Part shown: in pieces, positions 28,425-37,571 of the stretch
How the letters are laid out: the number at the start of each line of letters is the position of its first letter
Numbering within the stretch: the first letter of the stretch is position 1
Position numbers and translations under genes: made by a program
NCBI GenBank assembly: GCA_021295785.1
Contig: JAGWBR010000011.1
Coordinates: 1 to 64,000 of the forward strand
Direction: 5' to 3'
DNA from: Gemmatimonadota bacterium
GTDB taxonomy: Bacteria > Gemmatimonadota > Gemmatimonadetes > Palauibacterales > Palauibacteraceae
DNA length: 64,000 bases
The notes under the pieces: generated by a model
What the model was told of the DNA's origin: nothing
The model's database searches: none
The model's input: only the letters and a program-made list of their open reading frames with translations

Positions 28425-28518
28425 TGTCCTACCGCGGAACCCCCCTCACGATCAAACTCAATTCATGGTGATCTGCCGCGTGATATGACAGGTTTTTCGC
28501 CCGGTCGGTTGCCCGGGA

Positions 28519-29013
28519 CTAGTTGGCGACAGTGATCGTGACCGTGTCCGCCACGGGCGGGTCCAGCGGGATGTGCGCCGGATTCGCCACAACGGCGATG
28601 AGCCGGTGTTCGCCGGGCTCCAGTCCCTCCAAGAGGTGCTCTGATGTGCCGTCACCCTTGTGGATGATCATGGGGTTGTCGGAGGGGATCACCCTGTTCC
28701 AGGCGGCAACATCTTCGTCCACGTAGATGTGATGATGCCCCGTTCCGGGAACCGGCGGCGTGATCGAGAGGATCTCGATACCCTCGGTTTCAAGGACAAC
28801 CCGAACATCGGGGCCGGTGTTGGCACCGTCCGCGGGCTCCGCGAACCAGACCCTGACTCCGCCCCCGGCGGCCCCGCCTTCGGCCATGGTCATTTCCTCC
28901 CCGGCCATGGCTTCGTCAGTCGCTTCTCCTTCCTCGGCTTCTTCACCACCGCCACAGGACCATCCCAGCACAGCCGCCAACAGAACCGCCCCTGCATAGT
29001 GTCCGCCACGCAT
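28519..29013 (-). CDS. DUF4399 domain-containing putative lipoprotein
   Basis: A 164-residue exported protein. The signal peptide ends at LGWSCGGG, a possible though imperfect lipobox. A Glu/Ala/Met-rich linker follows (residues 22-50), then a compact domain with VWFAEPADGANTGPDVRVVLE, GTGHHHIYVDED and HLLEGLEPGEHRLIAVVAN. This is the DUF4399 pattern, whose His-rich GHHH strand may bind metal. ATG at 29013 has GGGAG seven bases upstream. It is transcribed away from the DUF5916 gene. Confidence 0.8.
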   Translation of the reverse strand: MRGGHYAGAVLLAAVLGWSCGGGEEAEEGEATDEAMAGEEMTMAEGGAAGGGVRVWFAEPADGANTGPDVRVVLETEGIEILSITPPVPGTGHHHIYVDEDVAAWNRVIPSDNPMIIHKGDGTSEHLLEGLEPGEHRLIAVVANPAHIPLDPPVADTVTITVAN

Positions 29014-29039
29014 TTCCGTCTCCCGGGTTCGCGAAGAGG

Positions 29040-29070
29040 TTGACCGTGTAACCCAAGCGGGCAATATAAG
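29040..29070 (+). promoter_or_regulatory. Candidate promoter for the DUF5916 gene
   Basis: TTGACC (29040-29045) matches a -35 box. A TATAAG at 29065-29070 is 19 bases away, and the overlapping AATATA at 29063-29068 is 17 bases away. Either would place transcription start roughly 25-35 bases upstream of the ATG at 29107. It lies in the 93-base gap between divergent genes. Evidence is motif match only. Confidence 0.4.
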
Positions 29071-29106
29071 GTTCAACGTCAGGTCCTCCCCAACCGTTGA
29101 TTCGGC

Positions 29107-31446
29107 ATGAACAACAAACTCCTCCCCGGCTCGCGGGGCGCGGTTGGAACGCTGGCGCCGGGTGCCCTTATTCTCTCCGCTCTTCTGTTCCGAGCGGCGG
29201 TCGGTCAGGCGCAGGAATCTCCGGCGGCGCCGGGCCCCGAACGGACGGCGGGCGGACAGACCGATGTGGTACAGGCCGAACCTCTGGCGGACGGCGAGCG
29301 GATTCGGCTGGACGGGGTCCTGGACGAACCGGCATGGGGCCGGGCGCTTGCGATTTCCGGGTTCAGCCAGCAGGAACCAGTTGAGGGCGGGACCCCTTCG
29401 CAGCTCACCGAGGTTTGGGTCGCCTACAGCAGCAGGAACCTCTACATCGCCGCCATCATTCACGATGATCCGCGGGAGGTGCTTGCCCACCAGCGCGAGC
29501 GCGACGCGTGGTTGTTCACCGACGACAGATTCGCATGGGTGCTCGATACTTTCCGTGACGGGCGGACCGGGTATTTCTTCGAGACCAACGCGGCCGGTGT
29601 CCTGAGCGACGGAATTATCGGAGGCGGCGGAGGCAGGGGCGGCGGCGGTTTTGGCGGCGTCAACCGCAGCTGGGACGGGATTTGGGAAGTCCGCACCTCC
29701 CGCGGCGAATACGGATGGTCTCTGGAGGCGGCGGTCCCGTTCAGGACGCTCAATTTCGATCCGGCGAGCGATACCTGGGGAATCAACTTCCAACGGTCAA
29801 TTCGCAGGCACAACGAAGAGATTCTGTGGCGCGGGTGGCGGCGCAACGAAGGGCTAACCCGGCTCGTTTTCGCGGGCAGCCTGACCGGCCTTGCGGGGAT
29901 GTCGCAGGGAGTGGGCATGGAGGCGCGACTGTCGGGCATCGGCAGTTGGCGGAACCAGGTCGACTCGGATCCCGTTGACACTTATCCGGGCGACGCCAGC
30001 CTTGATCTGAGTTACAGCATCACGCCGGGGCTGCGGGCCTCGCTCAGCCTGAACACCGATTTTGCCGAGGTTGAGAGCGATCAGCGGCGGGTCAACCTCA
30101 CCCGGTTTCCGCTGCGGTTTCCCGAGAGACGGAGTTTCTTCCTGGAGGGTTCGGGGGTGTTCAGCTTTGCGCCCAGAAGTGGTCCCTCGCCCTTCTTTTC
30201 CCGCAGAATCGGCATCTCCGGGGGCGAGCAGATTCCCATCAACTACGGACTGCGCCTGACGGGGCAGGTGGAGGGCGCGGACCTGGGGTTCTACCAGATG
30301 GGCACGGGGAGCCACACGCTTGCGGAGGACCAAGGCACGGTGGAACGCGAGGCGTTTTCGGTAGCCCGGGTCCGGGTTCCGATCCTGGAACAGTCGGCGG
30401 TCGGAGCCATTTACACACGGCGCGCGACCGCGGCCGATTCGCTGGGGGTGGTCCCGGCCGACCGGCACACGGCGGGAATGGACATCGATTTCAAGACATC
30501 CAACTTTCCGGGTGGCAACAACTTCGAAATCGAGGCGTTCTACGTGTGGAACTCCAACCACGACTCCGAAGACGAGAAAACGCTCGGGGATCTGACGGCG
30601 CGGGGTTTCCGGTTCAATTTCCCCAACGACATCTGGCAGTGGCACCTTTCGTACCGTGAGTTCGGCGACGACTACAGCCCGGCCGTGGGGTTTGTTACGC
30701 GGAACGATTTCCGGCGGGTCGAGCCGCGATTCGCGTGGGCACCGCGGCCCGCGGTCAGCTGGCTCCGGCAACTGCAATTCTCGGCCCAGTACAGGCGGCT
30801 GTGGGGCTTGGGGAGCGGGGTTGTGGAAGAAGAAACCTGGGACCTTGGCCTGCTGGAATTCGATTTTGAGAGCGGCGACAACATCTCGGTCGAGGCGAGC
30901 AGAGTGTACGAGTATCTGGATAACGGATTCGAGGTCAGCGACGGCGTCGACATCGAAGGCGGGGAGTACACCAACTGGGAGGTTCAACTTCGCGCCCGGA
31001 CGGCGAGTCGCCGCGCGGTTTCGCTCCGGGCCGGCGTAAACCGCGGCGGGTTCTGGAACGGCGAACGGACCCGGATGGACGCCAACGTCACCTTCAGGCC
31101 GTATCCCGGGATCACCGTCGAGACGAGCTTCGAGCACAACAACGTTGATCTGCCCCAGGGCGATTTTCGCACGAACCTGGCCCGGCTCGAAGGCGGCTGG
31201 AATCTTTCTCCCTGGGTTAGCGCGACCAACCAGTTGCAATACGACGACGTGAGCCGGCTGGTGGGGTTGTTCGCCCGGTTCCGCTGGATCCTCCGCCCGG
31301 GGAACGATATCTACCTGGTTTACACCCACAACTGGCAGCGCCTGGATTCGGGCCTGCTGGACGATGACGACGAAATGACCGTCGACGGTTTCCGTACCCT
31401 CTCGCGCGGCGGGTCGGTCAAGCTCAACTACACCTACCGGTTCTAA
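29107..31446 (+). CDS. Carbohydrate-binding family 9-like / DUF5916 outer-membrane protein
   Basis: A 779-residue secreted protein. After a signal peptide, residues about 55-210 form a CBM9-like domain (IRLDGVLDEPAWGRALAISG; NLYIAAIIHDDPREVLAH; a WGINFQRSIRR strand). The rest is DUF5916, a beta-barrel-like region with FPERRSFFLEGSGVFSFAPR and SRRIGIS, many alternating aromatic strands and a C-terminal aromatic strand ending in Phe (TYRF), as in outer-membrane barrels. A glycine-rich insertion (GGGGGRGGGGFGG) lies near residue 180. The ligand and function are unknown. Length is normal for the family. Confidence 0.88.
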   Translation: MNNKLLPGSRGAVGTLAPGALILSALLFRAAVGQAQESPAAPGPERTAGGQTDVVQAEPLADGERIRLDGVLDEPAWGRALAISGFSQQEPVEGGTPSQLTEVWVAYSSRNLYIAAIIHDDPREVLAHQRERDAWLFTDDRFAWVLDTFRDGRTGYFFETNAAGVLSDGIIGGGGGRGGGGFGGVNRSWDGIWEVRTSRGEYGWSLEAAVPFRTLNFDPASDTWGINFQRSIRRHNEEILWRGWRRNEGLTRLVFAGSLTGLAGMSQGVGMEARLSGIGSWRNQVDSDPVDTYPGDASLDLSYSITPGLRASLSLNTDFAEVESDQRRVNLTRFPLRFPERRSFFLEGSGVFSFAPRSGPSPFFSRRIGISGGEQIPINYGLRLTGQVEGADLGFYQMGTGSHTLAEDQGTVEREAFSVARVRVPILEQSAVGAIYTRRATAADSLGVVPADRHTAGMDIDFKTSNFPGGNNFEIEAFYVWNSNHDSEDEKTLGDLTARGFRFNFPNDIWQWHLSYREFGDDYSPAVGFVTRNDFRRVEPRFAWAPRPAVSWLRQLQFSAQYRRLWGLGSGVVEEETWDLGLLEFDFESGDNISVEASRVYEYLDNGFEVSDGVDIEGGEYTNWEVQLRARTASRRAVSLRAGVNRGGFWNGERTRMDANVTFRPYPGITVETSFEHNNVDLPQGDFRTNLARLEGGWNLSPWVSATNQLQYDDVSRLVGLFARFRWILRPGNDIYLVYTHNWQRLDSGLLDDDDEMTVDGFRTLSRGGSVKLNYTYRF

Positions 31447-31452
31447 CTTCGC

Positions 31453-31458
31453 TATAAT
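31453..31458 (+). promoter_or_regulatory. Possible -10 element within a small hairpin
   Basis: A perfect TATAAT lies 7 bases after the DUF5916 stop codon. It is also the loop of a short stem (AC-TCGC with GCGAGT, one bulge), followed by CGGGCA and six T. No good -35 box is found 16-18 bases upstream. It could be the promoter of the aminotransferase gene at 31550 or part of a weak terminator. Confidence 0.25.
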
Positions 31459-31549
31459 GCGAGTCGGGCATTTTTTGAGGGAATCCCAAAATTCCCGCAC
31501 CGCCCCGTGTCGCCAACCGCCTAACCGATCGATGCCCAGGAGACATTCA

Positions 31550-32734
31550 ATGGCAATGACCGCCGATGTTACCCGCCGCCGTTTCATGGGAAGTGCCGCC
31601 GCTGCGCTGGCCGCCATCGGGCTCAAGCCCGATAGCAAGGTGTGGGCGCAACCGGGGCGCGCCCCCACCTTCCCGATGAGTCGCGATGATGAGTACGATT
31701 CGCTGATCAAGCTTGCGTCCAACGAGAACCCCTGGGGCCCGTCGGAGGCCATGATGGAGGCCATGAACTCGGCCTGGAAGTATTCAAACCGTTACGGTTA
31801 CCCCGATGGCAACGTGCGCGAAGTGATCGCCGAACATCACGGGGTGCGGCCCGAGAACATTCTCCTGCATGCGGGATCGGCGGAGACACTCAGGGTGGCG
31901 GGGCTCACTTTTCTGGGCCACGACGAAAAGGTGGTCGGGGTTGAACCCACTTTCACCACGGTTTATCAGGCTGCTTCGGGAATAGACGCGGATGTGGTCG
32001 CGCTGCCGTTGAACGACGACGCCACGCAGAACATCGACGAGATGATTCGCGTGACGCGGCGGAACTACCGCGATGTCGGGATGGTTTATCTCTGCAACCC
32101 CAATAACCCGACCGGCATCACCGTCTCTTCCCACGACGTGCAGAAACTGCTTGACGGTATCCCGGAGGATATCCCCGTTCTGATCGACGAGGCGTATCAC
32201 CACTTCATCATGGACCCGTCGTATGCCACCGCGGTGCCCTACGTGAAGGAGGGCCGCAAGGTCCTGGTGACGCGCACCTTCTCGAAGATCTACGGGATGG
32301 CCGGCATGCGGCTGGGCTACGGGATCGCTCCGCGCGACATGATCTCCGACATGCGGCGCTACACCACCGGCACCGTGAACGCTCTCGCCAAGTGGGGCGG
32401 CGTGGCGGCTCTGGCCGACACCGAGACCGAGCACTGGGTGCGCGACGAGACGATCCGCGTTCGCGAGGAGACGAGGGAAGCCCTCATCGAGATGGGCTTC
32501 AAGGTCCTTCCCAGCGACACCAATTTCTTCATGGTCCACACGGGTCGCATGGCTTCGGAGGTCCGGGGGGAGTTCCGCCGCCGCAACATCGCGGTGGGAC
32601 GCGACTTCCCGCCGATGCTCGACTACCTGCGGGTTTCGATCAGCACCGAAGAAGACATGGACAAGTTCATGGAGGCCTGGCAGGAGATTTTCCCCGACGG
32701 TATGACTGCCGACGCGGGGACAAGAGGGAACTGA
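31550..32734 (+). CDS. Tat-exported class I/II aminotransferase (histidinol-phosphate aminotransferase-like)
   Basis: A 394-residue fold-type I PLP enzyme. Conserved parts are KLASNENPWGPSEAMMEAM, the NPNNPTG motif, the DEAYHHF aspartate strand and RTFSKIYGMAGMRLGYG with the PLP-binding Lys. These resemble HisC-type aminotransferases. Unusually, the N-terminus is a twin-arginine signal (TRRRFMGSAAAALAAIGL), so the folded holoenzyme should be exported. ATG 31550 has CCAGGAGA at 31537-31543 with ideal spacing; earlier in-frame codons are less likely. The substrate is unknown, and a role in histidine synthesis would not fit export. It is coupled by CTGA to the next gene. Confidence 0.85.
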   Translation: MAMTADVTRRRFMGSAAAALAAIGLKPDSKVWAQPGRAPTFPMSRDDEYDSLIKLASNENPWGPSEAMMEAMNSAWKYSNRYGYPDGNVREVIAEHHGVRPENILLHAGSAETLRVAGLTFLGHDEKVVGVEPTFTTVYQAASGIDADVVALPLNDDATQNIDEMIRVTRRNYRDVGMVYLCNPNNPTGITVSSHDVQKLLDGIPEDIPVLIDEAYHHFIMDPSYATAVPYVKEGRKVLVTRTFSKIYGMAGMRLGYGIAPRDMISDMRRYTTGTVNALAKWGGVAALADTETEHWVRDETIRVREETREALIEMGFKVLPSDTNFFMVHTGRMASEVRGEFRRRNIAVGRDFPPMLDYLRVSISTEEDMDKFMEAWQEIFPDGMTADAGTRGN

Positions 32735-33390
32735 CCGCCTCACCGGCGCGACGCGCCGCCGCCGCGGTTGCGGCGGCGCTCGGCGCCCTGTTTGCCGCCG
32801 CGGCGTTCTTGGGGCCGACCCCGGTTTCGGCCCAGGAGGTTGAGGTCGGTTTCAAGGGGGGCGCGAATTTCAACGATGCACGGGTCCCCAGGGCCGGGAT
32901 GCGCCGGGGGTTGTCGGTGGGCGCGTTCGTAAACGTCCGTGGCCTGGAGTGGCTGGGGGTGCAGGTCGAGACCGTGTATTCGCGCCGCGGCGCGGGGCTG
33001 CGGTCCGCCCGGCAATCAGGTGATATCAGGATTGACTATATGGACATCCCGGTCATGATGCGCGGCTCGGTGACCGATCCCCGTCGCCGGTTCAGGTTTT
33101 CGCTGATGGGCGGTTGGTACTACGGAGTGGAGGTGGGCTGCGGACTGACGGAACCTCCCGAAGACCCCGAAGGCGCCGTCTGCGATGCCGCGCTTCCCAA
33201 CCGTGGTTCCACGGACACGGGGCCCGTGGGGGCATTGGTGTTCGATGTCGGGCTGACCGGCCGTTACTACTTCACGGTTGATTTGCGCTACAGCCGGGGC
33301 CTCCTCACCGAATGGGATGAGGAGGGAGGTGATCCCAGCTCCCGCAATTTCGCGCTCATGGCGGGCATCGGAATCCTGCTGGGGATCTAG
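32731..33390 (+). CDS. Small outer-membrane beta-barrel protein (PorT/OmpW-like), apparent CTG start
   Basis: A 219-residue protein with a clear signal peptide (RRAAAAVAAALGALFAAAAFLG...VSAQE) and about eight amphipathic strands, starting EVEVGFKGGANFND and ending FALMAGIGILLGI. This is the layout of PorT-family outer-membrane barrels. In this frame there is no ATG, GTG or TTG between the upstream gene and the signal peptide. CTG at 32731 overlaps the upstream TGA as CTGA and has AGAGGGA just before it, so I choose CTG. Translation is probably coupled to the aminotransferase gene. Confidence 0.75.
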   Translation: MTASPARRAAAAVAAALGALFAAAAFLGPTPVSAQEVEVGFKGGANFNDARVPRAGMRRGLSVGAFVNVRGLEWLGVQVETVYSRRGAGLRSARQSGDIRIDYMDIPVMMRGSVTDPRRRFRFSLMGGWYYGVEVGCGLTEPPEDPEGAVCDAALPNRGSTDTGPVGALVFDVGLTGRYYFTVDLRYSRGLLTEWDEEGGDPSSRNFALMAGIGILLGI

Positions 33391-33452
33391 CCCCCGAGGC
33401 TTCAGCGGACGCCGGGCGACGAGGCATTGGTGGTGGGCGCGCATCGAGATGG

Positions 33453-33480
33453 CCGTCGATCTTGACGTGAGGATCGACGG
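33453..33480. terminator. Candidate bidirectional hairpin terminator
   Basis: CCGTCGATC (33453-33461) and GATCGACGG (33472-33480) form a perfect 9-base stem around a 10-base loop. It sits in the 138-base gap between two convergent genes, where a shared terminator is expected. There is no T-run on either side, so it is not a classic intrinsic terminator. Confidence 0.45.
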
Positions 33481-33528
33481 AGCCCGGCAGACGCTGGCTT
33501 CAGATAGGCTTGGCGAAACGGGGCGCCG

Positions 33529-34434
33529 TCACGACCCGCCCGCTTGCCGCCGATAGGCCCGCGCCGGCGGCACCCGCAGATCCCACACCAGCCTCATTTT
33601 CTCCAACCCCTTCAACACATGGTGCGTGACGTCCAATTCCCACCAGTAGAACCCCTGCCGCTCCGAAGTCGGATAGCGGTGGTGGTTGTTGTGCCACCCT
33701 TCGCCCAGGGTCAGCAACGCGACCCACCAGTTGTTGCGCGAATGGTCCTTCGTGGCGTAGCGCCGGCGTCCCCACATGTGGGTAACCGAGTTGACCAGGA
33801 AAGTCACGTGGTATAGCAGGACGGTGCTGACGAACAGTCCCCAACCCAGCATCTGCCAGCGCGTGGTGCCGAGTCCGGGAAACGCCACCTCGAACCACCA
33901 GCCGAGCCCGAAGAGGACGATGGCGACGCTGAGCGGTGCCAGCATGTGTAGCCGATCAAGCAGGCGCAGTTCGGGGAACCGACGCAGATCCCGCACCAGG
34001 GATGTATCGTAGCCGTCGTAGCGACGCGACATGATCCAGCCGGCGTGCGCCCACCAGAACCCCTTGAGTCCCGGTGGATGGATGTCGTCCTCGGTGTCGG
34101 CGTGGCGGTGGTGAAGCCGGTGGTGCGACACCCACCAGAGCGGCCCGTTCTGTCCGGCACTCGCGCCGAGCCAAGCCAGCGCGAACTGGAATGGACGGCT
34201 CGTCTTGAACGACTGGTGCGCGAAGTAGCGGTGATAACCGGCGGTGATCCCGAAGAGGCGCACCCAGAAGGTGATCAGGCAGACGAGCAACGCCGGGATG
34301 CTCAACCCGGTGAACAGGAAGGCGAACGCCAGGATGTGCATGCCCACGAACGCATAGCTGCACAGAAAATCGATCCGGTCAGTCGGCGCAAGTGAATCGG
34401 TATCGACGTGGTCGCGTGCGGCGGTCTCTATCAT
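33529..34434 (-). CDS. Acyl-CoA/lipid delta-9-type fatty acid desaturase
   Basis: A 301-residue membrane di-iron desaturase. The three histidine boxes are intact: HRYFAH (residues 68-73), HHRLHH (104-109) and HNNHH (248-252), with four hydrophobic helices around them. Such enzymes insert a cis double bond into a saturated acyl chain. The ATG at 34434 overlaps the upstream stop by one base (TGATG); the longer open frame upstream is a shadow of the methyltransferase gene. As the last gene of the lipid-modification operon, it may supply the unsaturated substrate for the two methyltransferases. Confidence 0.92.
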   Translation of the reverse strand: MIETAARDHVDTDSLAPTDRIDFLCSYAFVGMHILAFAFLFTGLSIPALLVCLITFWVRLFGITAGYHRYFAHQSFKTSRPFQFALAWLGASAGQNGPLWWVSHHRLHHRHADTEDDIHPPGLKGFWWAHAGWIMSRRYDGYDTSLVRDLRRFPELRLLDRLHMLAPLSVAIVLFGLGWWFEVAFPGLGTTRWQMLGWGLFVSTVLLYHVTFLVNSVTHMWGRRRYATKDHSRNNWWVALLTLGEGWHNNHHRYPTSERQGFYWWELDVTHHVLKGLEKMRLVWDLRVPPARAYRRQAGGS

Positions 34435-35474
34435 CAGGCAGGCTTTCTGAATCGATGGTGTGAAACCCCCCACTCCCGACCGCCGCCGTAGGCGAAGGTC
34501 TCGGCTACCGCCAGGAAGAACAGTCGCCAGCGCTGCACCCAGCGGGCGGAGGACGCGGGACCATAGGTCTCGGCGAAGATCGACGCCACCCCGCCTCGCT
34601 CTCTGTCCAGGTTGGCGAGCCAGGCTTCCGAGGTGCGTGCGTAGTGCGTTCCCGGCACGAACCAATCGTCCTCGGGCTCGAGTTCACTCCGGAACTTCGG
34701 CACCAGCGTCGGACTTGGCATGAGGCCGCCGGTGAAGAACTCTCGCGCCATCCAGTCCCCCGGCCCCTCGCGGCAGAAGCGGTAGGCGCGGGCGTGATGG
34801 CAGAACACGTGAACGAAGAGCCGGGCCCGGGGCCGCATCCAGTTTGCAATTCTCTTCAAAAGGAGGGCATGGTTGTTCATGTGCTCGAACATCTCGACCG
34901 ATACGACGCGGTCGAATCGCTCGCTCGCGAAATGAAGGTCTGAGACGTCCGCCGTGACGACGAGGACGTTGTCCAGTCCCCGCCGTCGCGCCCGCGCCCC
35001 GATATGGCGGCGCTGCGAGGCCGAGTGGGAAACCGCGACGATGCGGCTGCCCGGATAGCGTTCGGCGGCGAAGAGGGTGAGCGCGCCCCAGCCGCAGCCG
35101 AGATCGAGGATATCCTGTCCATCGGAGAGCCCGGCACGCGCGCACGTGACCTCGAGCATGGCGAGTTCGGCATCGGCGAGGGTGAGTTCGCGGTCGCCAT
35201 CCGGCCACAGGCAGCAGGAGTACTTGTGCCAGGGTCCCAGAACCAGTTCGAAGAACGCAGCGGGGACCTCGTAGTGTTGCTCGTTCGCCTCGCGCGGGGC
35301 TGGAGCGATGGGGCCGGTGCGCAGCGTGTCCTCGTCGAGGGGCGGTTCGGTGGCCAGGGAACGCAGCCGTCCCCGCAGCAGGGCCCGGATCCCGGCCCGA
35401 ACGGCGAAGTCGGGGACCCGGCCCGACTCGGCGGCCGCCAGGGCACCCCGCACGACCGCTCCGGCAATGCTCAT
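34434..35474 (-). CDS. SAM-dependent methyltransferase, CFA/coclaurine-N-methyltransferase-like
   Basis: A 346-residue methyltransferase. NEQHYEVPAAFFELVLGP precedes KYSCCLW, then the SAM motif LDLGCGWGALTLFA (124-137). The VEMFEHMNNHALLLKRIA and LFVHVFCHH segments match the coclaurine-NMT-like branch of the cyclopropane synthase superfamily. This branch differs clearly from the CFA-like enzyme encoded in the same operon. The ATG at 35474 overlaps the DUF1295 stop as ATGA. It may methylate an unsaturated acyl chain or another small acceptor; the family name does not fix the substrate. Confidence 0.88.
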   Translation of the reverse strand: MSIAGAVVRGALAAAESGRVPDFAVRAGIRALLRGRLRSLATEPPLDEDTLRTGPIAPAPREANEQHYEVPAAFFELVLGPWHKYSCCLWPDGDRELTLADAELAMLEVTCARAGLSDGQDILDLGCGWGALTLFAAERYPGSRIVAVSHSASQRRHIGARARRRGLDNVLVVTADVSDLHFASERFDRVVSVEMFEHMNNHALLLKRIANWMRPRARLFVHVFCHHARAYRFCREGPGDWMAREFFTGGLMPSPTLVPKFRSELEPEDDWFVPGTHYARTSEAWLANLDRERGGVASIFAETYGPASSARWVQRWRLFFLAVAETFAYGGGREWGVSHHRFRKPA

Positions 35475-36259
35475 GGGTCGCGCCGCGGGAACCAGGGGAT
35501 GAACGCGTTCGTGGTTCGCTGGTAGCGGCGGTATTCCTCGCCGCGCCGCTCGACCGACCGCCGCTCGATGGGCGGGATGCCCGTCACGAACCGGATCGAG
35601 AACAACAGCAGAACCGGTGCGAAGAGGATGGCCCACGGGGGAGCGTGGCCATGCGCGACCGGCACGTACGCCAGCCACTGCAGCCACTCGAAAAAGTAGT
35701 TGGGATGCCGCGAATATCGCCACAGGCCCACCCTGCACACCCGTTGCTCGTTGCCGGGTGTAGCCCGGAAGCGCCGCAACTGGCGGTCCGCGACAGACTC
35801 GCCGACCAGTGAAACAAACCAGATCGCCACCCCCACGAGGTCCATCGCACGCAGCGACGGATCCGGCGACCGCATGGCGAGCAGGAAGTGCACCGAAAGC
35901 ACGATCACCAGCGCAGCCTGGACCTGGAAGAAGACGAAGAACCTGACCGGTGCACCGCGTCCCCACTTCACCCGCAGGTCCCGGTAGCGCCCATCCTCGC
36001 TCGGCGACCTGACCCGTCGGAGCAGGTGCGCGGCCAGGCGCAGCGACCACAACCCCGCCATCGCGGCCACCATCCAGCGCCGCCACCCCATCCCCACCGG
36101 CACCGCCGCCGCGTAGAACACCGCCGCGCCACCCAGACCCACCGTCCACGCCAGGTCCACCACGTCGGCCTCGCGGGTGCGCAGTTGCCGGTACCACAGC
36201 AGGACCATGACCGGTATGATCGTCACGGCCACCGTCGCGACCGCGAATGGAGCGCTCAT
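35471..36259 (-). CDS. DUF1295 domain integral membrane protein (steroid 5-alpha-reductase-like)
   Basis: A 262-residue membrane protein with about six helices. DUF1295 motifs near the C-terminus include RVGLWRYSRHPNYFFEWLQWL and a final ERRGEEYRRYQRTTNAFIPW. The RHPNYF motif is part of the NADPH-binding region in steroid reductase and isoprenylcysteine methyltransferase-like proteins. In this operon it could reduce a double bond such as a methylene or dienyl intermediate; that is inference. It is 1 base from the CFA-like gene and overlaps the next gene by 4 bases. Confidence 0.88.
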   Translation of the reverse strand: MSAPFAVATVAVTIIPVMVLLWYRQLRTREADVVDLAWTVGLGGAAVFYAAAVPVGMGWRRWMVAAMAGLWSLRLAAHLLRRVRSPSEDGRYRDLRVKWGRGAPVRFFVFFQVQAALVIVLSVHFLLAMRSPDPSLRAMDLVGVAIWFVSLVGESVADRQLRRFRATPGNEQRVCRVGLWRYSRHPNYFFEWLQWLAYVPVAHGHAPPWAILFAPVLLLFSIRFVTGIPPIERRSVERRGEEYRRYQRTTNAFIPWFPRRDP

Positions 36260-36260
36260 G

Positions 36261-37571
36261 TCATCCTCTCCGTTCCAGCACGAGCTGCCAGTCGGCTACA
36301 TGGCGGGTTCGGAACGCTGCCTCACAGTACGCAAAGTAGAACTCCCACCTCCGCAAGAATGCCTCGTCGAACCCCAGGTCGAACAGGGCGTTCCGCCGTT
36401 CCAGCAACCGCCGTCTCCACATGACCAGCGTAAGAGCGTAGTGGGCGGCGACATCCTCGCGGTCCCTGATTCGGAGGGCCGTCGGGCTCAGCGCGCGGGT
36501 CAGCGCCCCCAGCGAAGGAAGGTGCGCGCCGGGAAAGATGAAGCGCTGGATGTAGTCGGGGCGAAGCCGGTAGCGGAGGTAGCGGCTGTCAGGAATCGTG
36601 ATCACCTGGATGACCGCGCGCCCGCCGGGCGCGAGCACGCCGTCACACTTGCGGAAGTACGCCGGCAGGAACCGGTGACCCACCGCTTCGAGCATCTCGA
36701 TCGATACGACGGAATCGTACATGCCCGTGATCTCGCGATAATCCATTAGCTCGATCGAGACCCTGTCCGCGAGCCCCGCGCGGGCCATGCGCTCACGCGC
36801 GTAGGCCGCCTGCTCGCGCGAAATCGTCACTCCGGTCACTCGGCACCCGAATTCCGACGCCGCGACCTCGGCGAACCCGCCCCACCCACAGCCGATCTCC
36901 AGGACGTGCGAACCGGGGCGGAGGCCGACTTTGGTCGCCAGCAACCGGTATTTCGTCAACTGGGCGCGGTGCAGGGCCTGCATGTCGACCATGGACGGGG
37001 CCGAATCCCCGCCAGCCCCACGTGCCGAGGTCGGCGTCGCGCCTGCATCGGCCTCCAGCCGCTCCTCGTCAAAGTATGCGCACGAATACGTCATTGACGG
37101 ATCGAGAAAGAGGGCGAAAAACTCGTTACCCAAATCGTAATGATCGCGGATGTTACGGCGTGATCCCGACACCGTGTTCGATCGGAACTTGTGCGCCATC
37201 CACGCCGCCCCCGCCGCCGGCCACAGTAGGGGCGCCAGAGGCCTCGGAAAGCGGCGGTTCAGAATGCCCAGACGCACCGCGTCCATCGCCGAATCCGCCG
37301 ACCACTCACCCCGCATGTACGCCTCCCCGGCCCCGACCTCTCCGTCCGCCAGCATTCGCCGGAAGAAACGGGGATGGTGCACGCTGATCGTGGCCTCAGG
37401 CCCAGGCTGGAGGCCTCCGAATCGATACACCGTGCCATCGGGGGTACGGATCCGCAGGCACCCCCTCTTGAGGCGGCGCAGGGAACCGAGAACGACCGCG
37501 CGCCCGATACGGTCCACCATGCCGGAAGCCAGTCCGGCTGAGCTCACCTGCCGCCGCTGCGCGCCGTTCAT
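36261..37571 (-). CDS. Cyclopropane-fatty-acyl-phospholipid synthase-like methyltransferase
   Basis: A 436-residue CFA-type methyltransferase. An N-terminal lipid-binding domain (residues 20-125) is followed by NIRDHYDLGNEFFALFLDP, TYSCAYF (Cys164, matching E. coli Cys139), the SAM motif LEIGCGWGG (224-232) and VVSIEMLEAVG (Glu295, matching Glu239). In E. coli CFA synthase a His of the HTIG motif helps bind bicarbonate; the equivalent segment here is IQVITI, with Gln322. That change is seen in relatives clustered with DUF1365 and FAD oxidoreductases, so the product may not be a plain cyclopropane. A low-complexity insertion lies at residues 173-195. ATG 37571 overlaps the DUF1365 stop. Confidence 0.9.
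   Translation of the reverse strand: MNGAQRRQVSSAGLASGMVDRIGRAVVLGSLRRLKRGCLRIRTPDGTVYRFGGLQPGPEATISVHHPRFFRRMLADGEVGAGEAYMRGEWSADSAMDAVRLGILNRRFPRPLAPLLWPAAGAAWMAHKFRSNTVSGSRRNIRDHYDLGNEFFALFLDPSMTYSCAYFDEERLEADAGATPTSARGAGGDSAPSMVDMQALHRAQLTKYRLLATKVGLRPGSHVLEIGCGWGGFAEVAASEFGCRVTGVTISREQAAYARERMARAGLADRVSIELMDYREITGMYDSVVSIEMLEAVGHRFLPAYFRKCDGVLAPGGRAVIQVITIPDSRYLRYRLRPDYIQRFIFPGAHLPSLGALTRALSPTALRIRDREDVAAHYALTLVMWRRRLLERRNALFDLGFDEAFLRRWEFYFAYCEAAFRTRHVADWQLVLERRG

Noticed and set aside
28480-28515. Hairpin after the DUF4399 gene as an intrinsic terminator
   Set aside because: The CCCGG/CCGGG stem is followed on the transcript by CGAAAAA rather than U residues.
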